Part shown: positions 15,373-23,262 of the stretch, piece by piece
Layout: each line of letters begins with the position of its first letter
How positions within the stretch are numbered: position 1 is the stretch's first letter
Assembly: GCA_035295665.1 (NCBI GenBank)
Contig: DATGIQ010000647.1
Location: 1 to 42,112 of the forward strand
Origin: DATGIQ01 sp035295665
GTDB lineage: Bacteria > Planctomycetota > Planctomycetia > Gemmatales > Gemmataceae
DNA: 42,112 nucleotides
Direction: 5' to 3'
Program-made: the position numbers and the translations under genes
Notes under the pieces: model-generated
What the model saw: the letters and a program-made list of their open reading frames with translations, nothing else
What the model was told of the DNA's origin: nothing
Database searches by the model: none

Positions 15373-18241
15373 CGATCCAGACTCCTCGATAATCCAGGGG
15401 CATGAGCTCCATATCGCGATAAAGTTGCAGGCGGGTATTCAGGTAGGTAATCCAGATCGTTGTCATCTGGAATTGTGCATTGTATAGCGAGGTCTGGGCG
15501 TTAATCAACTGGTTTGTCAGGGTCGCGGCGCGGGTCGCAGTATCTTGGGCCTGTTGCGTGGCCAGCGCGGGCGAGGGAGGGGCTCGGAACGTATCCAGCG
15601 AGTTTTCCACGACCAGGTAGGCCAGCTCCACTTGCCTCTGTTGGATTCTATAATTTTCCTCCTGCTGACGCAACAACCGAATCTCGTTGCGCGTATCATA
15701 GGCCACCTGGTCTTCCGCTCGCATCAAGATCCGGCGGGCACGCTGGTAGTTGACGAGGCTGGCCCGGTAGTTATTGCGTTCGTTTTTACGGACCAGGGGC
15801 AACTCCGTGTTCAGGATCAGTTCGTGGCGGGTTCGGCTCGCACTGAAGGCCAATGGCTCAGCCAACGCGGCCGGCGTGGAGCTATCCATATGATACTGGA
15901 TGTTGAACACGCCAAGCAAGGCATTTGCGAAAACCGCCAGCTGCCGCCAGGCATCGACCACCTGGGCCCGTACGTTCATCAGGTCGAGGCGATTGCTCAG
16001 GGCAGCCTGGATGACGGCCGTCTCGGCGTCGGTGAGGTCAGCCTTCAGCAAATCCACGCCGCCGACGCACAACTTCGCCAGGTTCGGCCAGCGCTCGCGG
16101 AGCTGCTCGATGCGTTCGTTCCGTGCTTCCGCCAGGATCAAGATGAACGCATTCACGACATAGCGATACCGGGATTGCTGCTGCCGGCGTTGTGCCTCTG
16201 GATCGGTAACTTTTCTCCAGGGCTGGCTCTCGTACTCGCGCAGCACTGCCTCAAATTCGCCCAGATCAATCTCAAACGAAAGCTCGCTCAGCCGGCGCTG
16301 TTCCCCTTGTCCCAGCGTTTGTCCTTTCATTTCCAGATCGGTTTGTTTCTCCAAGAGCTGGCGGCGCTCGGCCCGGTAGCTGGACAGCTGCTTTTGCAAT
16401 GCATCCGCCGAGAGCTTTTGCCAAGCATCCCAGCGGGCTTCAATGCGCGTACGGAATTGTGTCCCTCTCACGAAGGTCGAGGAAGTGAGAATCCGCAACA
16501 GCTCTTTTCGCACCTGGGGCACGAGCTCGGGGCTGGCAAATTGCAACGGCTGGTTGGACGCATCCACAAATTCGTTGAAAAGATTTTCGTACCGTTGAAA
16601 CTGCTGGTTGAGGGGCCGGAACGGAGTATCGTCCAGCTGCAACGGCAGATCGGTGGGCAGCCCGAGCTGGAGCTTGAACTGGTCGAGCGTTTGCAAATAC
16701 TGGAGCTGGTCCGTCAATAACGAGGTCCGGCGGAGAAGCACCTGTTGCTCGAATTGGTCCACTTGCAGCCGGGAGACATCGCCCCCTTCTTCCATGGCCT
16801 TGGCCAGTTTCAGGTACGCCTCCAGCTTCTCGATGTTGTATTCGTCTACGCGCATCTGGGCGGCCTGGAGCAGCGTGGTCAAATACCCGGAAACTGGGGC
16901 GGCGAACGCAGTCTGAAGACCGATGCGGCCGGACGAGCCAGGGCTGATCTGCAAGCCAGGGTTGCCCGCAAATGGGATAGCTCCAATGGCCCCTGGTAGC
17001 AATCCCGAGCCGCCGATGCCGGCGCCGGGCGAAAACGGAGACGGCGCGATGATGCCGGACGGCTGGAAGGTGGCTCCGGTAATGCTACCACCGCCGCCAC
17101 CGGCGATCGCAACATAAAATGTCTTGCGAAAGCGGGCGAAATTGCGAATTTGGTAAAGGAGGTTGCGTTCCGTTTGCGTCAAGGGTTCCATGGCCACGGC
17201 CCGGCCGCCGCCACGCAACAACGGCTGCACCAAATCCAGATTCATCGTCGACTGGCTGGTCAGGTTCCGGCCCGCTCCGGTGAAGTTGAACACCGTTTGA
17301 TTGGCGAAGTTGAACAACAAGAGGGCGCCGGTGGAGAACAGCTTGGAAAAGCCGGCGTTGGAGTTCAGCGTCCAGTTGTCCTGATGGCCTTCGGGCGTCT
17401 GCCGTCCTGCCCATTCCCGGATGGCCTCGCTGGCGGCGAAGAACTGGGCGGCAAACGCGAAGCGTTCCATTGTCACGGGCAGCGCGGTCAGATACAGGTC
17501 TTCCCGCGCGTCTTGATATTCGCGGCTATTGATCAGGCCAAGCTCAACGGCTTGCTCCAATTTCAGCAAGAATGGCGGACGTACCCCCGGCTTGGGCTGG
17601 GCGGAGAGCGACGTGGTCGATGCTGCGGCCGCAGCCGGCGACCCCGCCGATGCCTTTTCCTCCGGAGTCTTTTCTTTCGTTCCGCCTTCGGGTGTCGGAT
17701 TGGGAGAGTTTGGGAGCACTTGTCCGGGTGGGGCGGGACTCGGGTTGGGCAGCGTTTCCGGTTGTCCCCTGGGGGAAACCTCGAATTTCTTTACGGGCGC
17801 CGTCTCGGACGTTTCGCCAGCCTCGCTCTGCCGTGTGGCCGCGGCTTCCGCCCGGTTCTCGGCATCCCAGACCGTCAGTAGGTCCAGGTAGCCGGTGCCC
17901 TCGACACGGTCCACACCGCACTTGCCGGCCCGTTGTGGATTCGGGGAGAGATCGTAAGAGGCCGGATCATCCGGTGGCTTCGGCGGGTGATCCGGGTCCG
18001 TAGGATCCGCAAAACGGGCACGCGGGTCGGGATACACATGCCAATGCGCGATCCTCCAGGCCGGATCGTGGTCCTTTTCCGCAAGGACTTCGCTCACCTC
18101 TTCGTCGGCCCGCTTGCGGAAGAACTGCCGCGTGCAGCCGGTGATGCCAAGCCCGCACGATAATGCGAGCAGGATGCACAGACTGGGGCACAGCCTCGTA
18201 CCCCACCAGCCCGGTTTCTCCATTCGAGTATGCGCTTGCAT
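15200..18241 (-). CDS. TolC-family outer-membrane efflux lipoprotein
   Basis: At 1013 residues this is more than twice the usual TolC length. The N-terminus carries a lipoprotein signal: a hydrophobic stretch and lipobox ITGC (Cys near 36). A proline-rich, probably disordered region follows (about 60-230), then TolC helical repeats (LKLEQAVELGLINSREYQDARED near 230; LDLVQPLLRGGG near 340), a glycine-rich insert (about 378-450) and long helices with coiled-coil character (to about 950). It would form the outer-membrane channel and periplasmic tunnel of the efflux complex. It is first in the operon. The last 57 residues after RGVWIDE are Gly/Pro/Ser-rich and are encoded by bases that also encode the start of the adaptor. 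Start 18241 has GAGG upstream; ATG 18223 is an alternative. Confidence 0.9.
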   Translation of the reverse strand: MQAHTRMEKPGWWGTRLCPSLCILLALSCGLGITGCTRQFFRKRADEEVSEVLAEKDHDPAWRIAHWHVYPDPRARFADPTDPDHPPKPPDDPASYDLSPNPQRAGKCGVDRVEGTGYLDLLTVWDAENRAEAAATRQSEAGETSETAPVKKFEVSPRGQPETLPNPSPAPPGQVLPNSPNPTPEGGTKEKTPEEKASAGSPAAAAASTTSLSAQPKPGVRPPFLLKLEQAVELGLINSREYQDAREDLYLTALPVTMERFAFAAQFFAASEAIREWAGRQTPEGHQDNWTLNSNAGFSKLFSTGALLLFNFANQTVFNFTGAGRNLTSQSTMNLDLVQPLLRGGGRAVAMEPLTQTERNLLYQIRNFARFRKTFYVAIAGGGGGSITGATFQPSGIIAPSPFSPGAGIGGSGLLPGAIGAIPFAGNPGLQISPGSSGRIGLQTAFAAPVSGYLTTLLQAAQMRVDEYNIEKLEAYLKLAKAMEEGGDVSRLQVDQFEQQVLLRRTSLLTDQLQYLQTLDQFKLQLGLPTDLPLQLDDTPFRPLNQQFQRYENLFNEFVDASNQPLQFASPELVPQVRKELLRILTSSTFVRGTQFRTRIEARWDAWQKLSADALQKQLSSYRAERRQLLEKQTDLEMKGQTLGQGEQRRLSELSFEIDLGEFEAVLREYESQPWRKVTDPEAQRRQQQSRYRYVVNAFILILAEARNERIEQLRERWPNLAKLCVGGVDLLKADLTDAETAVIQAALSNRLDLMNVRAQVVDAWRQLAVFANALLGVFNIQYHMDSSTPAALAEPLAFSASRTRHELILNTELPLVRKNERNNYRASLVNYQRARRILMRAEDQVAYDTRNEIRLLRQQEENYRIQQRQVELAYLVVENSLDTFRAPPSPALATQQAQDTATRAATLTNQLINAQTSLYNAQFQMTTIWITYLNTRLQLYRDMELMPLDYRGVWIDEVNTRECLPGAAGASPQSGSCCPGTEAGAPSGERPKQHSGSDAVPPAQGQAVEQAH

Positions 18242-18434
18242 GGCTCATTGGCCTCATTTCCGGCAAAGCTGATGCGAACGGCTTCATCGATATCGACCGC
18301 AAAGTTTCGCGTGCTTGAATGTGACAGAAGCAATTCGCTGAGAACACCGACCGAGCGTTTGGCACAGTTCGCGGCGATCACAGCAGAGCGCGCTTCTGCG
18401 GGCTGCCGGGAAGTTGATGGCGTCGCCGGACGGC

Positions 18435-18516
18435 CCTCCTACAGGAGGAAAACCCGATATCTTCAGACCGCTTCCTCCAGTTGCCGATAAGTTTTTGAAG
18501 GAATCAGATGAAGGAG
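18435..18516 (+). promoter_or_regulatory. Leader of the BBP7 gene with anti-Shine-Dalgarno-like blocks
   Basis: CCTCCTACAGGAGG (18435-18448) is a perfect palindrome, and GGAGGAA (18444-18450) can instead pair with TTCCTCC at 18472-18478. The true ribosome-binding site AAGGAG is at 18511-18516. The CCTCC blocks could mask it or each other. Structure seen, function inferred. Confidence 0.3.
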
Positions 18517-18521
18517 TCACG

Positions 18522-19868
18522 ATGAAGAAGGCCTTCCTGGTGACATGGGCGTTCCTGCTCTGCGGTACTGGACTGGCCTTGGCCCAGGCGCCGCCGGCAG
18601 TACCAACTCCTCCCGCAGAAAATGCTCCCCCGGCTCCCGCACCACCGCAATCTACGGAGACTGCCGCCCCTGCTCCGGCGCCGCAATTGCCCGAAGTGGA
18701 TCGGCGGCCGTGGAATCCGAGCCTGAAACAAGGCTCCGAATGGCCTTACCCCGAGCCGCCTCATAGCTGGTTGAGCGGACTGTGTCCCGACGTGGGGCTC
18801 GTGGAGTTTTGGCTCCGTGCGGACTATTTGTTCTGGGCCTTGAAGGGGAGCCCGTTACCCGCGCTCGTAACCACGAGCCCGCCGAACTCCCGAGGGATTT
18901 TGGATTTGCCGGGCACCAGCGTTTTGATTGGCAACAGCGATGTCAATCGCGGGGGCTTCTCCGGGGGGCATTTTGCCGGCGGCGTCTGGCTCGATGATTA
19001 TCAGCTTTTCGGGCTGGAAGGCAGCTATTTCTTTCTGGCGGAGCGATCGACGAACCAGGCGGCCGCTTCCTCCGGGGCGGCGGGTTCGCCCACTCTGGGT
19101 CGTCCGTTCTTCAATGTGCTCTCGAACATGCAGGACGCCGAGCTCCTTGCGATCCCCGGACAGCAAGCGGCGGCCATTGCCGTGAACCTGACCACGAGCC
19201 TGCAAGGTGCGGAAGCGACCGGGGTGGTCGGGGTTTCCTGCACGGATGATTACCGGCTCGAAATGCTGATCGGGTTTCGCTATCTCCAGCTCGATGATAA
19301 GCTCGGAATCGGTCAGGAAATCGCGTTTGTCCCCAACGCTCCCGTCAGTGCCGGCTCGAGGATTACCCAATTCGACGAATTCGACGTCCGCAACCGCTAC
19401 TATGCCGGACAGCTGGGCGCCCGGGCCGAGACGTGTTTCCATGGTTGGCTCCTGGGGCTCGCCGGAAAACTGGCTCTGGGCGGGAATGAAGAACGGGCAA
19501 GCATTGCCGGTGCTTCCACGTTCATGCCTGCGAGCGGAGTTCCCCTGGTCAGCTCCGGCGGCGTGCTCGCCCTGCCGAGCAACAGTGGCCGCTTCGTGCA
19601 CGGCCGGTTTGCCGTTGTTCCCGAAGTGGATGTGCAGCTTGGCTACCAGCTTGGCCGGCACGTCCGACTGTTTGCCGGCTACACGTTTCTGTATTGGAGC
19701 GACGTCGTCCGTGCCGGCAATCAGATCGACACCAGCGTGAACGCCACGCAAGTTCCGGTGGTGCGGCCAGCGGGTCCGCTCACGGGTCCGGCCCGGCCGG
19801 CGTTTTCCTTCCATGAAACCGATTTCTGGGCACAGGGAGGCACCTTCGGTCTGGAATTCCGCTACTGA
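18522..19868 (+). CDS. BBP7-family outer-membrane beta-barrel protein
   Basis: This 448-residue protein resembles the planctomycete BBP7 family (formerly DUF1551). A signal peptide spans residues 1-22 (MKKAFLVTWAFLLCGTGLALAQ, cleavage after AQA or thereabouts), followed by a Pro/Ala-rich spacer (about 23-65). The barrel domain opens with the family-like segment FWLRADYLFWALKGSPLP, where WxRAxYLxWxxxG is the hallmark. Alternating amphipathic strands follow, with typical lines such as WLDDYQLFGLEGSYFFL, LIGFRYLQLDDKL, LGYQLGRHVRLFAGYTFLYW, and a final ...GGTFGLEFRY ending in an aromatic residue, the outer-membrane insertion signal. AAGGAG just upstream fixes the start. It is divergent from the TolC operon, which also places a protein in the outer membrane. 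Porin or structural role is unproven. Confidence 0.9.
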   Translation: MKKAFLVTWAFLLCGTGLALAQAPPAVPTPPAENAPPAPAPPQSTETAAPAPAPQLPEVDRRPWNPSLKQGSEWPYPEPPHSWLSGLCPDVGLVEFWLRADYLFWALKGSPLPALVTTSPPNSRGILDLPGTSVLIGNSDVNRGGFSGGHFAGGVWLDDYQLFGLEGSYFFLAERSTNQAAASSGAAGSPTLGRPFFNVLSNMQDAELLAIPGQQAAAIAVNLTTSLQGAEATGVVGVSCTDDYRLEMLIGFRYLQLDDKLGIGQEIAFVPNAPVSAGSRITQFDEFDVRNRYYAGQLGARAETCFHGWLLGLAGKLALGGNEERASIAGASTFMPASGVPLVSSGGVLALPSNSGRFVHGRFAVVPEVDVQLGYQLGRHVRLFAGYTFLYWSDVVRAGNQIDTSVNATQVPVVRPAGPLTGPARPAFSFHETDFWAQGGTFGLEFRY

Positions 19869-19895
19869 ACTCACTTCGTTCACGGTACGGAATTC
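19854..19895. terminator. Nested hairpin at the end of the BBP7 gene
   Basis: GAATTCCG (19854-19861) pairs with CGGAATTC (19888-19895), enclosing a second short stem TGAAC/GTTCA. It overlaps the BBP7 stop and lies before the convergent gene end at 19960. There is no T tract. Confidence 0.3.
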
Positions 19896-19959
19896 AGCCG
19901 CCCGCGCTGGTTTGCGTGACGCGCCGTGCGTCTTCGAAGGGCGTGCCACTTACACTTCG

Positions 19960-22374
19960 TTATTCCCGGGTCACGGTCAAGCCGTCGCGCACCTTCCATC
20001 GATAGCTTCCCCTGCCGTTCACCGGATGGGCAGTGTACCGAACGCCCTTCGCCATCTTGGCGAACTCGGAGGGCGGGATCACGACCTCGATCTCGTGGAG
20101 TCCCTCCGCAGGCAGGGTGTAAAAGGACCCTACTACGGACGCCTTGACGTCGTGCCGCCCTTCGGCCTTGAGGATGAACTCACCATTGGCCCGGGACAGA
20201 AACGCCTTGTACTGAAGGTAATTGTCGCCATCCTCAAGCCATTCCTCGCCGTGGAAGACCAGTCTCCCGGAGCCGTCTCCCGGGCGCTTTCCAAGGGGGC
20301 CTTGGAGGGACGCAGGGACGTCCTTGGAGCCGCACCAGTACGCGCGGCCCACGGTCACCTCGGTCAGCTCGCCAAGGGGCGGGTTCGGCTCCTGGGTGTG
20401 TTTGCCAAAATGGTCGCTCACTTCGAGCAGGCGATACGGGTTACTGTGCCGGAACACGTTGTCGCGCAGCCCAAGAGCAAAGCGTGTGCCCCAGGTGGCA
20501 GCGAGGTTGGCCTCGCTCAGGTCGCGGAAGGTGTGGACATGGAGCGTGAGGCCAAGGCAGCTGCGATCGAGCACGTTCTGCCCCAGGGCGGTGTAGTTCA
20601 GTCGCCGCCAGCGGCCGCCGATGAAGACTTCACAAAAGGTGTGGCTCGTGAAGCCGCTGCCGCCTTCGCGCAGGCCCAGAAGGACATCACGCCGTACCCG
20701 GTTGTGGGTCAGACCTTTCTCGACCATCTCGACCTGGGCGCCGTCGGACGCATCGGCCAGCGGGATGCACACGATCATGCGCGTCGGGATGCCCAGGGCG
20801 CGCAGCACGGTCGTCTGGAGTACCGCCGACGAGGTGCAGGTGCCAACGGATTGGTTGGCGAACATCTCCTTGCCGAGCAATTCGTGCTCCCACTGTTGCT
20901 GCACCGTCCAGCTCGGGTCGCCCTTGTCGCGCTCAAAGGCTTTCTCCAGGCCCGGCAACACCTCTGGCTTGCCATCCCGAAAGCCGACATAAAACGTGCA
21001 GAACATGGTGCGATACTTACAGCGCTGGAACAGCCAACGGGACACCTGCTCGACGACCTCCTTGTCGCTTAACTGGTTGGGATCGATGCCGGCCTTCGCC
21101 AGCTCGCGCAGCAGATCCTGGCGCATGGCATCGTCCCAGTTGGCCGACGCCCCAGGGGCGAGGTACTCCTTCATGCCAGCGTAGTCCTTTTTCCAGTTAC
21201 GGTTGGCCGTGATTGCCTCGGCGTTGGTATTGAGCGGGTAGACGACGACCTCCAGCTCCACGTACTCCTGTGTCTCGGCGCGGACGCGGACGTCTTGGTA
21301 GTCATCGGTGAGGGCCTCGAGGTTGACCGGCGGCATGACGCGGACCACAGCACGGATGCTGTAGGTAAACTCACGGCGCGGGCACCAGTCCGCATCGGGC
21401 ATTCCTTTTCCTTGCCGGCCAACGACTCGGCCGCTGACCAGGTTAGCGCTCTGGACGGGCAGCCTGGAGGGGTTGCCCTGAGGAACTACAGCGAGCTTGT
21501 TGGCTTGTGGGCGATGCGTTAACACACCCGCCCCGACGACAAAGCCGGCAGCGAGGATGACTACCAGCATTCCCTTCAGCGTCGTCAGCATCATGGTCCC
21601 GATTCCCACGTTCGCGAGTTGAAGGACTTGCGATGAAACCATCCCCGCTGCGGATCCCCCAGCGACCAGGGAGAGGGCGACTTGAACCGTTCGCTGGATC
21701 AGGGAGGCTGGCACGCAGGCCTTGCTGGTACCATGCATTAACAGGAGCGCAGCCAGTCCCGTAGATAAAGTGAGGCCACGCCGCTGGAGGGCGGCGTGCA
21801 GCAAGTCGCGTCCACGTTCCAGACGGCTTTTGAGCGTGCCCAAGGGCGTACCAAGCAGCCGGGCTGCCTCATCCCGCGCGGCTCCTTCCAGGTAACAAAG
21901 CACCAACGGGGCACGGAACCGCTCGGGCAGCTTGAGCAGCTCTTCGTCGAGCACGGCCAACAACTCCTGGCCCGTGATTTCCGCCAGCGGATTGGCTGAC
22001 AGTTTCGGCGCCGCATGCCGTTCACGCCTGCTTCGGCGAGCGGCAGCCCTTCGCGCATTCAGCGCCACCTGATGGGCTGTCTTATGGAGCCAATTAGCCG
22101 CAGATTCTTGCCATCGCCCCGAGCCTGCCTTCCGCGCCAGAATGAGAAACGTCGCCTGATAGGCATCCTCAGCGTCATGCCAGTTGTTGAGAACGCGCTG
22201 GCACGCGCTCAGGACCATGGCGCTATGGCGTTGCACCAAGACTGCAAAGGCTCCCTCATCGTGCCGCTCAGCGAAGCGCTGGAGCAGCTCCCGATCCGTC
22301 AAGTGGGAACGGTCATGTGCCGCTGTGAGTTTTCGGATATGCCTTAGAACGATGGGTGCGGATTCGGTTGGCAT
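19960..22374 (-). CDS. ECF sigma factor fused via a membrane helix to a transglutaminase-like domain
   Basis: One uninterrupted 804-residue frame joins three parts. Residues 25-195 are an ECF sigma factor: sigma2 with DAEDAYQATFLILARKA (67-83) for -10 recognition and core binding, and sigma4 with LPERFRAPLVLCYLEG and TPLGTLKSRLERGRDLL for the -35 element. Residues 200-290 form a linker with a VPASL block and a transmembrane helix (about 265-287). Residues 300-804 would be extracytoplasmic and contain a transglutaminase-like core: Cys513 (SVGTCTSSAV), LRALGIPTRM, His578 (SHTFCEVFIGGRW). The third triad position, 15 residues after His, is Asn593 rather than the usual Asp. A beta-rich C-terminus follows. 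The protein could tie sensing or processing of an envelope protein to transcription; that is inference. No separate anti-sigma gene is adjacent. Confidence 0.88.
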   Translation of the reverse strand: MPTESAPIVLRHIRKLTAAHDRSHLTDRELLQRFAERHDEGAFAVLVQRHSAMVLSACQRVLNNWHDAEDAYQATFLILARKAGSGRWQESAANWLHKTAHQVALNARRAAARRSRRERHAAPKLSANPLAEITGQELLAVLDEELLKLPERFRAPLVLCYLEGAARDEAARLLGTPLGTLKSRLERGRDLLHAALQRRGLTLSTGLAALLLMHGTSKACVPASLIQRTVQVALSLVAGGSAAGMVSSQVLQLANVGIGTMMLTTLKGMLVVILAAGFVVGAGVLTHRPQANKLAVVPQGNPSRLPVQSANLVSGRVVGRQGKGMPDADWCPRREFTYSIRAVVRVMPPVNLEALTDDYQDVRVRAETQEYVELEVVVYPLNTNAEAITANRNWKKDYAGMKEYLAPGASANWDDAMRQDLLRELAKAGIDPNQLSDKEVVEQVSRWLFQRCKYRTMFCTFYVGFRDGKPEVLPGLEKAFERDKGDPSWTVQQQWEHELLGKEMFANQSVGTCTSSAVLQTTVLRALGIPTRMIVCIPLADASDGAQVEMVEKGLTHNRVRRDVLLGLREGGSGFTSHTFCEVFIGGRWRRLNYTALGQNVLDRSCLGLTLHVHTFRDLSEANLAATWGTRFALGLRDNVFRHSNPYRLLEVSDHFGKHTQEPNPPLGELTEVTVGRAYWCGSKDVPASLQGPLGKRPGDGSGRLVFHGEEWLEDGDNYLQYKAFLSRANGEFILKAEGRHDVKASVVGSFYTLPAEGLHEIEVVIPPSEFAKMAKGVRYTAHPVNGRGSYRWKVRDGLTVTRE

Positions 22375-22510
22375 GACGAGATCACCTGGAAGGATGATGG
22401 TTGCTCCTATCCGTATTCATCTCCGCCGATGTTGAAGTGGCCGACTTGCTTTCGTAAAGATTTCCAACAGGCCCTGCCTGCTGGGGTGTCAGTATAACCT
22501 CCGCCACGCT

Positions 22511-22523
22511 CCCTTTGAAAGGG
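22511..22523. promoter_or_regulatory. Short palindrome in the sigma-fusion/Rrf2 intergenic region
   Basis: CCCTTTGAAAGGG is a perfect 13-base inverted repeat about 135 bases upstream of the sigma-fusion start. It is operator-like in shape, but nothing shows what binds it. Confidence 0.2.
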
Positions 22524-22532
22524 GCCGTTTTC

Positions 22533-22597
22533 GTTTCGCGGCGGTTCGCAGAACCGCGCGGTACGTAGCCGCGCAGTTCTGCGAACCGCCGCCAAAC
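22533..22597. repeat. Near-perfect 29-bp hairpin (palindromic element)
   Basis: Arms 22533-22561 and 22569-22597 pair at 27 of 29 positions around the 7-base loop TACGTAG. The core GCGGCGGTTCGCAGAAC is perfectly repeated in inverse. It lies between two divergent genes and is not followed by a T tract. The rest of the 22375-22788 gap shows only the short palindrome at 22511. Confidence 0.7.
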
Positions 22598-22788
22598 CGA
22601 GATGGCCAACCGGAGCACGAATCAGATAACGGATCCCTGGTACCGGTTCCAGAGATTCTCCCTATCCAATCGGGATGAAGGTTGTTAACTTCAGATGCAA
22701 TCTGTCCGGTAAGTCTCCTGCGTTGTAGAATCTCTTCCAGGAGGCATGATTGCCCCGGATCCCCATGACCCGCAAGTAGGAGATTTCG

Positions 22789-23190
22789 ATGAGATTGACT
22801 CGTGCCAGCAGCTATGCGCTGCATGCGTTGGTATACATGGCAGCGCAGAAGCACAATCGGCCGGTCCCTTCGCACATCGTCGCGCAAGCGCGCGGCATCC
22901 CGGAGCGATTCTTGCTCAAGGTGCTCAAGCCATTGGTGTCGGCGCGGGTGCTGGCTTCCGTGAAAGGGCCGAATGGGGGCTATCGGCTGTGCCGGCCGGC
23001 TTCGACCGTGTCCTTGCTGGAAATTATCGAAGCCGTCGACGGTCCAATTCGCGGCCAGGCTCCGCTGAGTGAAGAAGAAAGCGATAGCGCCCTGAACCGG
23101 AAGCTGGAAACGATCTGCAAACAAAGCGCGGATCAAGTTCGCCGCCAGCTCGAAAAAATCCACCTCTCCGAGTTAACAGGCAAGAAATGA
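22789..23190 (+). CDS. Rrf2-family transcriptional regulator
   Basis: This is a 133-residue winged-helix regulator. The N-terminus MRLTRASSYALHALVYMAAQ is the Rrf2 signature, followed by the recognition-helix region IPERFLLKVLKPLVSARVLAS and the wing KGPNGGYRLCRPASTVSLLEIIEAVDG. The [2Fe-2S] cysteine triad of IscR/NsrR (three cysteines between about residues 90 and 106) is absent: the only cysteines are in RLCRP and TICKQ. It therefore probably does not sense iron-sulphur status in the classical way. TAGGAG 7 bases upstream fixes the start. It is a single-gene unit ended by a strong hairpin, and is divergent from the sigma-transglutaminase fusion. Targets are unknown. Confidence 0.93.
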   Translation: MRLTRASSYALHALVYMAAQKHNRPVPSHIVAQARGIPERFLLKVLKPLVSARVLASVKGPNGGYRLCRPASTVSLLEIIEAVDGPIRGQAPLSEEESDSALNRKLETICKQSADQVRRQLEKIHLSELTGKK

Positions 23191-23193
23191 ACA

Positions 23194-23224
23194 CGTGCAA
23201 CCGTGGCTCCGCCATGGTTGCACG
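23194..23224. terminator. Strong hairpin terminator after the Rrf2 gene
   Basis: CGTGCAACCGTGG (23194-23206) and CCATGGTTGCACG (23212-23224) form a 13-bp stem with one mismatch and a 5-base loop, beginning 4 bases after the stop. It lies between convergent genes and could serve both. Confidence 0.75.
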
Positions 23225-23262
23225 CTTCCCGTTTCTTCCATTCCCACACTCGTGCCGTGGGA

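Noticed and set aside
22533..22597. Large hairpin as a tRNA or small structured RNA gene
   Set aside because: It is a simple two-arm hairpin without cloverleaf features or a promoter/terminator pair.
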